Source of the DNA: Stentor roeselii
Lineage: Eukaryota > Ciliophora > Heterotrichea > Heterotrichida > Stentoridae
Length of the DNA: 46,593 nt
Assembly (NCBI GenBank): GCA_006503475.1
Contig: RSEH01000325.1
Span: forward strand, 1-46,593
Direction of reading: 5' to 3'
Both the position numbers and the translations under genes were made by a program. The notes under the pieces were generated by a model, which was not told where the DNA came from, did no database searches, and saw only the letters and a list, made by a program, of their open reading frames with translations. Below, one piece after another: positions 9,092 to 16,710 of this stretch. Positions within the stretch are counted from its first letter, which is position 1. Every line of letters starts with the position of its first letter.

Positions 9092-9487
9092 TTATCTAAT
9101 TAAATCTTTTATCATGTTCTGGTGACGTGATACCCAAATGGACGCTAGCATGCTGTTATAGTGGTAAACCACGTAAATCACTGCCTTTGTCAAAGCCTTC
9201 TTCTGGTTGCTACTCACTTGCACGAAGACATCTTCGCCGTCAATGTCGACACTCGCCTTGAAAGCTTTTCCATCAGGATAAACATCAAGTTTATACTTCC
9301 AGTTCCTGATCTTCATGTATTCCTTAAGCAGCTGTTCAGGGTCAGTGATATAAAGAAGTTCACTTTCCCTTAGAATAATGCTCGGAACATGGTTAAATGC
9401 TTCAGCTTCATCCTGAGGAGGTCTGAGTCGTTCATTACTCGTAGTCCTGAAGGGAGCCCTATGATAACTTTGCAGCCCGTTATCCAT
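9092..9487 (-). CDS. Small protein with a dsRNA-binding-like fold
   Basis: 131 aa. Residues about 50-112 read as alpha-beta-beta-beta-alpha of a dsRBD: DPEQLLKEYMKIRNWKYKL, then a Gly turn (PDGKAFKASV), a strand (DVFVQV) and a helix opening with SSNQKKALTKAV, close to the family's xSKKxAKxxAA motif. Residues are divergent, so dsRNA binding is an inference. No other domain fits in the short ends. The stop is directly followed by the ATG of the peptidase gene. A GTA..AG 15-mer lacking a stop lies at 9119-9133 and could be a silent intron that would remove five residues. The start sits 29 nt from the divergent membrane-protein gene. Confidence 0.55.
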   Translation of the reverse strand: MDNGLQSYHRAPFRTTSNERLRPPQDEAEAFNHVPSIILRESELLYITDPEQLLKEYMKIRNWKYKLDVYPDGKAFKASVDIDGEDVFVQVSSNQKKALTKAVIYVVYHYNSMLASIWVSRHQNMIKDLIR

Positions 9488-9516
9488 TATTGCCCCCCTA
9501 ATCAGCGAAAATATAA

Positions 9517-10434
9517 ATGAAAAAAGAAACTTTAGAAGAAATCAAAGAAAGTATCGAAGAAAGGGTTTCTTGTTTGATTCTCTTCGCGTTAGTCGCTGAG
9601 TTGATTGTTTTAGTTGTGATGGTCGTTTTTGAGTATAACAAAGAAGATGCTATTGACTTTTTCTATCTTTATTCAGTGATTTTCTTGATTCTTGGAATGA
9701 TTTACTTCGCTTGGAGCTCGGTTGTAAAGGAAAACGCGTATGAACTGGTATCGTTTTTAGTGATTTCTGCTTTGCTTAATATTTATGCAGTCATTCAAGC
9801 TCTTAATGATGGGCCGCTTACTTTTTTGCATTGGCTTGCTTTGATTGTTTTTGTTCTTGCTCAAGGGTTTTACTTTCTTTGCTTTCCTTTTGCTTATGCT
9901 AGGTATTCTCGACGAAGTAAAAGTGAAATCAAAGGAAATCATCCTGGACTTGTTACGGGATTTAAATTAAGACAACATTTTGAATCACTTGCGAAACTTG
10001 ACTTTTTGTTGTTTTGTTTAGTTGATTGTGTTTATTTGTTCGCGATTTTTAGTGATTGGAACTTTTTTCATGGACTTGGATTGGTTTTAGGATTTTGTGG
10101 AATTGGATTTGCTGGAATTGTTTTGTGGATTGGAATGAATTCTGTAGGGGTTAATTAGGTGGTGAAGGAGAGTAAATTGCTTGTTTCAGGGTTTTTTGGA
10201 TGCAGATTTATACTAGAAGGACTAAAAGGTTTCTTTTTATTTCAAGTACTATACGGTCCAGAGCCAATAGTCCAGCGATTAATCTACTACGAAATGTTAG
10301 TAGTCTCTATAATCGACTTTCTACTCTACATCTACCACTTCTTAATAACCTGCTGGGTGTTAAACTATTTCAATCTCGGTTTAAAAGCTCTTTTTCTCAG
10401 TTCAAAACCATCAAACGTTAGTCCCTTCCTCTAA
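9517..10434 (+). CDS. Multipass membrane protein, two exons
   Basis: Exons 9517-10143 and 10159-10434 give about 300 aa. Without splicing the frame stops at TAG 10156-10158; removing the 15-nt intron joins GMNS to VVKESKLLVSG in frame and both halves are hydrophobic. I count about seven to nine membrane segments, including LILFALVAELIVLVVMVVF, LYSVIFLILGMIYFAW, WLALIVFVLAQGFYFLCF, LFCLVDCVYLFAIF, LVLGFCGIGFAGIVLW and IIDFLLYIYHFLITCWVL. The N-terminus is charged with no cleavable signal. No family recognised; ciliates have many such uncharacterised multi-TM proteins. Starts divergently from the dsRBD-like gene and ends 25 nt before the convergent STAND gene. Confidence 0.75.
10144..10158 (+). 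other. 15-nt intron
   Basis: GTAGGGGTTAATTAG, phase 0, with an in-frame TAG. Removing it fuses two hydrophobic ORFs in the same frame. A at positions 10-11 is a plausible branch-point. Confidence 0.9.
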
Positions 10435-10459
10435 CACACTAACTAAAACCATTAATTTA

Positions 10460-13400
10460 TCATTTTCCCTTCAACCCAAAGGAACTTTCAAAGCTCTTTC
10501 CAAAAAGCTTCTTATCAACAACAGCATCCCAGACCTTTGTCTTCGCCCTGACCCATTGAGACTTCGGCACATGAGGCCTTCTAAGCCTTCCTTCTTCCAA
10601 GTCCTTGATTTTCAAGTACAAATCACGAAACATTTCCTTTGAATTGACCAGGTCGAAGTTCTTAACAGGGTCGATTCCAAGATTTTTCCAGATTTGATTG
10701 CAAACTTCTCTAACATTAACAATTTTTATCTGCTGTATTTCAGTCCTTTCACGAATTTGCAAGACTTTACTTTTGCTAGTTTCTAGAAGGTCAATCAAAT
10801 CGATGTAATTTTTTGGTTCTTCTTCTTTTTCTGGTTTGGTTTTCAGAGATTTTAAATATTTTAACTTTTCTTCAAGATGAGACTTTTCGTTTTGAAGGTC
10901 TGTTAAATTTTTAGATAACTCGTTTTTCTGATGAAGAAGTTCGGAGTAGTTCTGAAACTTAAAAATCATTGCGTTTATGTCGAGTCCTTGGAAGTCTTTA
11001 CTTGAACTGACGATTTTTTTAATGGATTCTTCGAATTTTTCGACTTTTGACTCTAAACTCGCTTTGACCTGAATGACTTTTTTGATATTCGCCCTTCTTG
11101 ACTTGATTTTTTCAGCAAGGCTTGATGAAGGCTCAACTTCAGGAGTCATCAGCAGAAGTTTACGTCGATTAAACCCATGCACGATAGACTTGTTGATAAA
11201 AGCGTTTAAAGAGTACTTCTCTGAAAGTTTTGTTAAAGTTGAAGTCCCTGCTGAGCGTTTTTCATTGATGGCTGATTTTAATTCGTTGTACTTGCCAAGA
11301 TAGACAAAAGTGTCTTTTTCGTATTGTTCAATGCATAAACTTTCAGATCGAATGAAAGATGAGCAGACGTCGATGGCTTTGATCATGTCATTATTCCATT
11401 CTTTTATAAAAGGTGGATTTTTTTCACAGCTTTCAACGATTTTCTGAAGAAAATCAACCTCAGCCTGTGCAAGGACAACTTTTTCTAAACTTTTATTTGA
11501 CTGGTACTGCAAATTCGCGAATTTTTGAAGAACTTCTTCTTTTTCAAGTGATTTGGCTTTTAACAATCCTATTTGTGTAGCGATATTTTCTATTTCTTTA
11601 ACTTTAAAAGCATGAATTTCTCGTAGTTTATTAAACTGCTGTTGAAGTTTCTGTGTTTCTTTAAATTTTTTTTTTAGTTCAGCTTCTGAAAACCTGACAA
11701 GTTGTGAGTTGAGTTTTAGAAGGACTGTATTGATTCCTGTGTCTTTTAATGAAAAGTTGATTGAGTAGGTCTCAGGTCTTGCATCAGGAAGTGTGGATTG
11801 ACTGAAAGAGCTGATGAAAGACTTGTTGACTGTCTGAGAGTCTTGAATGACTTCTGCTTGACTGATTTTTCGTTTAATCCCGAAGTTGGTCCTAATCATC
11901 TGCAGTGAATTTCCTCTCGACAACAGTGGCTTCGTCGTATTCGGCCTTGAAAGACCTTTGCCTGGACTCGGGTCAATTATTTTCAAAAGACTTTCAAAGA
12001 TTCCTTGCTCCACATCCTGAGGAACACCGACTGGCCCTCTTAAACTCGCGAGTAAGGCAGAAGGGTTCACATTGGCACTGAGTGCAATAAGAGGAAACTG
12101 TATCCAAAACCATCTCTTATAATGATAAAATTCCGCTGAAATCACTGAATTTTTCTTTGAATTATCCAAGTTCATCTTCACTACTATTTCTCTTAATTCA
12201 TTTCTTGAACTTTCCTGAAACATACGAAGTTCATTGTCAAAAAGAGGACTTTCAGGGCTTTTATTGAAAACTGCTGAGATTTTTTCAGCTTCTTGGAAAA
12301 GGTTGACCTGTTCGAGACTTTCCTGATGGATTAATGGGTAGTTCCTGAAGTTTACACTTTTTGGACTTTCCAGAAGGCCGTAATCGTCGAAGAAACAGAA
12401 GAAGTTTATTACAAGGTTCACGATTTCTTCTGGTTTTAGAAGAGGGTGGTTTGAGATGAAGTCTTCGATTGACTTGTTGTATTCTTCGACTGGGTCGAAG
12501 CCGTTCTTTTCCAGGTCTTGCCAAAGAGAGCATAGTTCAATTTTCTGTCTTGTGTTAAACATGTTGATGAAGACATGAATGCTGCGAACTCGGTCTTTTA
12601 AACGTTTCCAGTCTTTACTGACTTTTAAAGCGTTTAGCAGCTCGTTAACGCGAAAAAAGCTGTTTTTTTCTTCTAAAACCAGAGAAATTTCCCTAGCAAG
12701 CACTTCAGGGCACTCGATTTCAAGACAGTCACGGAAGATTGAATTGGAAAAACAGTAAAATTCTTCTTGTTTTATCAAACAACAGTCAAAAATCGTTAAC
12801 ACCTTGCTAGTGAGCTTCAAAGAAACACCTGAACTTAAAGCGATCTCTTCTTTTGAAAGGTTATTTTTGCATAGTTTCAGCACAGAAAGAACTTTTTTAA
12901 TCTTCTGGCTGCAGCTTGAAGCGAAAAATCGCGTCGCATAAATAAATAAAGACTCGACATTCGCGATTTCTTTATAAGTCGGTATCACAAACTTGGTAGT
13001 TTTAGGAAAAGAAGACAAAGACCAAAAAAGTAGAAGTTTCATAAAAAGTGGGTTTGAAGTAGATTGATTTTCTCTTAAACAAATTTGAAATTCTTCCAAA
13101 TTAGACGATTTTAACAGTTCAGGCCATTTAGAAGTCCAGTCATTTAACACCCTGAACCTGTACTTTCGACGCAGTTCAGGCACTTTTAACACCTTGCAAA
13201 GCGGGGAAAGAAACCGAAAGGCTTCTGAGTTTTCTCTGCAGGTGTAAATAAGGCGAATGTTCTCAGGGATGACTACCGGCAGCCACTCTGCAGTGTCTTC
13301 TCGCCCGTTGCTTATTTTGTACTGGTCTACCCCGTCAAATATTATAACAACGCATTTTCGTGTCTTTTTCGGCATCGGCAACGAGTGACTTGTTTCGAAA

Positions 13401-13738
13401 AGTTTGGAAAATTGAGTCCTTAAACGTTCTTCTTTTACTGAAAGTTTCAAGTTTAACTCGTATTCTTTACGTAAAGAGTCTAGGATGTTGAATAAGGTTT
13501 GACTGAATGATGGGCAGGAACTCAGACCAGGGTTCTCGTAGATGATTAGGTTGTTGTCTTTGGAATTGTACTCACGGTGGTAAGTTAACCACTTCGAGAT
13601 CAGTGAAGACTTTCCTGAACCTGCTGGACCTGCTATTAGAAGAGGAGTTGATTGAGAAAAGTCTTCTTGTTTGAAGTTTGCTACCCAGAAGTCTATTGAT
13701 TGGATTAGTTTTGTGTCGAATTGGAGGTTGGATGTCAT
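10460..13738 (-). CDS. STAND/NACHT-type P-loop NTPase with long coiled coil
   Basis: 1092 aa from the ATG at 13738; a longer frame upstream would need TTG. Residues about 8-180 form a P-loop NTPase: Walker A GPAGSGKSS (37-45), Walker B VVIIFDGVDQ (130-139), then NIRLIYTCRE resembling a sensor strand. The layout is closest to the STAND module of nephrocystin-3-like proteins. Residues about 260-380 look like a winged-helix/helical region. The centre is Ser-rich. Residues about 690-1035 alternate long charged coiled-coil segments. No TPR or WD repeats are visible, unlike animal NPHP3 or typical NLRs. STAND proteins act as ATP-dependent switches or scaffolds; NPHP3 works at the ciliary transition zone, but assigning this one to cilia is a guess. 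All P-loop residues are present. Confidence 0.8.
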   Translation of the reverse strand: MTSNLQFDTKLIQSIDFWVANFKQEDFSQSTPLLIAGPAGSGKSSLISKWLTYHREYNSKDNNLIIYENPGLSSCPSFSQTLFNILDSLRKEYELNLKLSVKEERLRTQFSKLFETSHSLPMPKKTRKCVVIIFDGVDQYKISNGREDTAEWLPVVIPENIRLIYTCRENSEAFRFLSPLCKVLKVPELRRKYRFRVLNDWTSKWPELLKSSNLEEFQICLRENQSTSNPLFMKLLLFWSLSSFPKTTKFVIPTYKEIANVESLFIYATRFFASSCSQKIKKVLSVLKLCKNNLSKEEIALSSGVSLKLTSKVLTIFDCCLIKQEEFYCFSNSIFRDCLEIECPEVLAREISLVLEEKNSFFRVNELLNALKVSKDWKRLKDRVRSIHVFINMFNTRQKIELCSLWQDLEKNGFDPVEEYNKSIEDFISNHPLLKPEEIVNLVINFFCFFDDYGLLESPKSVNFRNYPLIHQESLEQVNLFQEAEKISAVFNKSPESPLFDNELRMFQESSRNELREIVVKMNLDNSKKNSVISAEFYHYKRWFWIQFPLIALSANVNPSALLASLRGPVGVPQDVEQGIFESLLKIIDPSPGKGLSRPNTTKPLLSRGNSLQMIRTNFGIKRKISQAEVIQDSQTVNKSFISSFSQSTLPDARPETYSINFSLKDTGINTVLLKLNSQLVRFSEAELKKKFKETQKLQQQFNKLREIHAFKVKEIENIATQIGLLKAKSLEKEEVLQKFANLQYQSNKSLEKVVLAQAEVDFLQKIVESCEKNPPFIKEWNNDMIKAIDVCSSFIRSESLCIEQYEKDTFVYLGKYNELKSAINEKRSAGTSTLTKLSEKYSLNAFINKSIVHGFNRRKLLLMTPEVEPSSSLAEKIKSRRANIKKVIQVKASLESKVEKFEESIKKIVSSSKDFQGLDINAMIFKFQNYSELLHQKNELSKNLTDLQNEKSHLEEKLKYLKSLKTKPEKEEEPKNYIDLIDLLETSKSKVLQIRERTEIQQIKIVNVREVCNQIWKNLGIDPVKNFDLVNSKEMFRDLYLKIKDLEEGRLRRPHVPKSQWVRAKTKVWDAVVDKKLFGKSFESSFGLKGK

Positions 13739-13812
13739 AAGGTTATCCAAAAAATCTAATTGGCTCCTACGTTAAAATTACTCATACAGCATTTTGCTAA
13801 TCATGGTTATAA

Positions 13813-14691
13813 ATGTCTATTTTCGGCTGGCTCAGCCCTTCCTTTTGGTACCAATTAAGATTTTTCTGGCCTCACAAGCTGAACGGAAGATGGCATTTCA
13901 TTAAAAGAGATATCGGGTTGGCGTACAACTATCCTCCGGCGATAGAAGGCCGTAACTTTCACATGAGATACAATCCTCCAATGATGTCCCGATGGTACTC
14001 CTGGTTGGTCTCAACAGGTATATACCGAAGAACAGCTCAAACTTTCTTAGACCACGTTGTTTACCGAGTCAAGCCTCGAGGAGTCATGATTTCTGACTTT
14101 GTAGGTTCAAAGAGAAGAAGGGTTCGTTACCCGATCTTCTCGAAGAACAAAGACCCCTACTGTTACATGTTGCAACAAGCAAGAATCGTCAGAATGCGAC
14201 AATGGAGGAGCTTCGGATGGGCAGTTCCTGAAAGACACGGCCCTGGGCCTGGTCTGGGACTGTTGACGCCGGCACTTGATTATCCTAACAAGTTGACAAG
14301 GATGATTGAAGATGACTGGACTGATACTGGAGTTAATGCCTGGGCATTGAAAATGATTCCACTTATTACTATCAGAAAGTATTTCAATGAATTACCAAGA
14401 ATCATTCCTCATATGTATGGAGTTGACTATACCAAGGAAGATATGTTCAATCATATTACTTGGGGAAAAGACCCGGGATATGAAAAACTTCAGGAAATAC
14501 TCAACCCCACTGACCCTGATGTTATTGCTCAGAGGAAGGAAGATCATGAAATAAGAGATTACCTCTGGCCCGAATTGGCTGCTGTTAGAAGTCCGGACTA
14601 TAAACTTAGATGGCCTTATCCAGATGATAACATTTATCGGCCTACATACAACAGAGGCTTCACTCGTAAGTATTGGTCACGAGTATTTTAA
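13813..14691 (+). CDS. Trp/Tyr/Arg/Pro-rich protein, possibly mitochondrial
   Basis: 292 aa, basic, unusually rich in Trp, Tyr, Arg and Pro (for example FWYQLRFFWPHKLNGRWHF near the N-terminus and YWSRVF at the C-terminus). There is a Gly-Pro run (RHGPGPGLGLL, about 146-156). No repeats, coiled coil or clear membrane helix, and low-complexity is lacking, so it looks like a folded conserved protein. I do not recognise the family. Composition is like the ciliate-specific supernumerary subunits of mitochondrial respiratory complexes or ATP synthase, or mitoribosomal proteins; this is only an analogy. Start context is GGTTATAA before ATG. The stop is 9 nt from the convergent STPGR gene. Confidence 0.7.
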   Translation: MSIFGWLSPSFWYQLRFFWPHKLNGRWHFIKRDIGLAYNYPPAIEGRNFHMRYNPPMMSRWYSWLVSTGIYRRTAQTFLDHVVYRVKPRGVMISDFVGSKRRRVRYPIFSKNKDPYCYMLQQARIVRMRQWRSFGWAVPERHGPGPGLGLLTPALDYPNKLTRMIEDDWTDTGVNAWALKMIPLITIRKYFNELPRIIPHMYGVDYTKEDMFNHITWGKDPGYEKLQEILNPTDPDVIAQRKEDHEIRDYLWPELAAVRSPDYKLRWPYPDDNIYRPTYNRGFTRKYWSRVF

Positions 14692-14700
14692 GTAGTTAGT

Positions 14701-15450
14701 TTATCTAAAGAACTCATGTGAATTGCTGACTGAATAAAGATTACAAGCACGAATGTCGAGATTTTTCTTTGATCCTCCGAATCCATGAGTTTTTTTAGTA
14801 ACTGGGGCAGGAAGACTTGAGTAAGTTCCAGGTCCTGGGTTGTCATTAATCACTATTTAAGTTTTACATGGTTGTAGTCTGATCGCCTTTGGAAGTCTGA
14901 CACCTCTAGTGAATGATCCTGAGTTTTTATACATGGCTGGACCTGGGCCGAGTTTTCCTTTGTACGTGTTTTCGAGGTTTTTCAAGTAGAGCTTGTCTGA
15001 GACATATCCTTTCATTTTTATTGGAAGACGCTTGTTTATTGATTGAGGTTCGTAGTTTCCGCTTGAGTGAGAAGGTTGGTTTATAGTTGATCCTTTTTCA
15101 CCGATTCCGAATGAACAGGCTCGCTTATTTCTCTCGGTGTATAAGTAAATAGGACCTGGTGAACGATCTCGTCCCATTAAGAAGTAGTCTTTTCTTTGCT
15201 CACCTCCGAATTTAGGCATACTGCTTGATTTGAATAGAACGGTTGCATTGGGAGAGTATTTTGAGACTGGTGGTGAGTCAAACCCTTGGTACTCCTTAGC
15301 AAGTTCATTCGAAATAAACATGCTAGGATATTTTTTCCCTTTCGGAATCACAGGTCGAGGCGGGTTATTAAAAACCTGAGATCTCGTTGAAAGGTCTTGA
15401 CTGACGTTATAACTTCCAGGAGCTGCTTGAAATGTTTCAAGATTAATCAT
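14701..15450 (-). CDS. STPGR (sperm-tail PG-rich repeat) protein, two exons
   Basis: Exons 14868-15450 and 14701-14852 give about 244 aa. The unspliced frame stops inside the 15-nt intron, but the sequence after it continues the same repeat: DNPGPGTYSSLP. PG-x-Y repeats are APGSYNV, SPGPIYL, GPGPAMY and NPGPGTY, each followed after about 10-20 residues by a Phe-Gly/basic stretch (CSFGIG, HGFGGSKK). STPGR proteins are found on or inside ciliary and cortical microtubules; a microtubule-inner-protein role is an inference. The ATG at 15450 is one nucleotide after the TAA of the same-strand upstream gene. The stop is 9 nt from the convergent gene. Confidence 0.85.
14853..14867 (-). other. 15-nt intron in STPGR gene
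   Basis: Minus-strand GTAAAACTTAAATAG, phase 1, containing an in-frame TAA. Splicing restores a fourth PGxY repeat in frame, which is strong evidence that it is real. Confidence 0.95.
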
Positions 15451-15451
15451 A

Positions 15452-15847
15452 TTAACTAGTCATCAGCATTATGTTATTAGGATTGACTAGAAAAACCCCT
15501 CTTCGCACTTCAATTGGCGGTATAAACAAAACACGACACCCGACATTAAGTTTGAATTCCCAGTGATTATATTCAAAAGCAGGAACTTCAGTATCCCCAT
15601 CAGAAGCCCTAATCAAGTAACTGTGATTAGAAGTATTCTGATCACTCAAGGACCTTGCCACATCTCTCACAGAAACAACCTCCAAAAGAGCAAAAGTGCT
15701 AAAAACTCCGTTTAAAACCTTTAAATCTTCAACAGGCTGCACAATTTCCCTAATATTCATCTTCAATGCAGCTTCAAAAGCAAGTGCCTGGCTAGAAAAA
15801 GTCTTTTTTAGCAGAATTTTGTGATTTTTAACTAAAACAAAGTTCAT
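15452..15847 (-). CDS. Small protein, possible OB fold
   Basis: 131 aa. Residues about 42-125 have alternating beta-strand character: VFSTFALLEVVSV, a polar loop (SLSDQNTSNH), YLIRASDGDTEVPAFEY, VGCRVLFIPPIEVRRGVFLV. That resembles an OB fold in order and length, as in RPA-like or nucleic-acid-binding accessory proteins, but no signature residue settles it. The first 40 residues are basic and helical. Followed by the STPGR gene with a one-nucleotide gap (TAA T ATG). Function unknown. Confidence 0.6.
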   Translation of the reverse strand: MNFVLVKNHKILLKKTFSSQALAFEAALKMNIREIVQPVEDLKVLNGVFSTFALLEVVSVRDVARSLSDQNTSNHSYLIRASDGDTEVPAFEYNHWEFKLNVGCRVLFIPPIEVRRGVFLVNPNNIMLMTS

Positions 15848-15893
15848 TTTTAACTATTTAAACCTCGTAGTAGCTTTTATCATTTTTCACTAT

Positions 15894-16556
15894 CTAAGTA
15901 AAAATTACTTTGTTCCCATAAAACATTTTCTTGATGCCCCACTCGTTTTCAGGAGTCACAACATTAGAATCCTCATTGAAAGCCTCAACACAAAGCCAGA
16001 TAAGTAAAACAGCAAGAATTCCATAGAACCTTTTTAAACCTTACGTAAAAAACAGTACTTTTACCCAAGGACTATACTGAAACTCTTTAGAACATCCATA
16101 TTTTGTCTGTTTTTCAATAATAGTTGTGCAATCTTTCAATAAATTTGCAATATAAAACTCTGTCTCTTTCTCACTACAGATTAATTTAAACTCAGTGCGT
16201 CTTTTCACATCACCCCAGAGAATATCTCTACAAAGTGACCCGCCTTCATAATAAACCCCGACCCCTGACATTGACCTAAGTTTTATCGGATTCACGAAAG
16301 TCGCCTCATGACGGCCAAGGATCTGGCAGTGGTCTTTAAATTTGGAAAAAAGAATGACTGAGGCTTTTTGACCTTCACAAGTCTCGTCCAGGTCACCCCC
16401 GATAGAAAATTTCAGCTCGTCTGTGCCGAGATCTAAGACGTAAGGGTTTGAATCTCGTAGTTTCGACCAGTTGTATTCTTGAGAAGTTTCATAGTCCACG
16501 TAACTCAACTCGTCACAAGAAGCAAAAGAAAGAAGCTTTAAAAAAATCAAGTTCAT
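15894..16556 (-). CDS. Mannose-6-phosphate-receptor-like (MRH) type I membrane protein, two exons
   Basis: Exons 16045-16556 and 15894-16029 give about 215 aa. The N-terminus is a signal peptide (FLKLLSFASC). The luminal part has paired cysteines and the MRH-type motifs YYEGGSLC and RRTEFKLICSE, matching the Gly-x-x-Cys and Arg...Cys elements of cation-dependent M6P receptor, MRL1 and ATG27. The unspliced frame stops just as the membrane helix begins; removing the 15-nt intron completes it (LFFTFYGILAVLLIWLCV) and adds a 25-residue cytosolic tail. That tail ends WGIKKMFYGNKVIFT, with aromatic residues that could act in sorting. Inferred role: sorting receptor or ATG27-like traffic protein in Golgi/endosomes. 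Ligand-binding residues are not certain. Confidence 0.75.
16030..16044 (-). other. 15-nt intron in MRH-protein gene
   Basis: Minus-strand GTAAGGTTTAAAAAG, phase 2, with TAA created at its start in the unspliced frame. Splicing completes a transmembrane helix and tail. Confidence 0.93.
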
Positions 16557-16710
16557 TTGTAATTTTTTATAAAACTTTATTGACTTTCATAATTTCTTTA
16601 AGTAAGGAGAGAGAATCTTTGTTGAGGAGAAATTTAGAAAAAAGTGGTTTTAGTAAAAAAGTTGATTTACTTCTGAGTTATCTTCAGATTAATATTTAAA
16701 CTGCAACACA

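Noticed and set aside
10159-10434. Separate small membrane-protein gene
   Set aside because: It lacks an ATG, is in frame with the preceding gene, and a 15-nt GTA..TAG intron joins the two; treated as exon 2.
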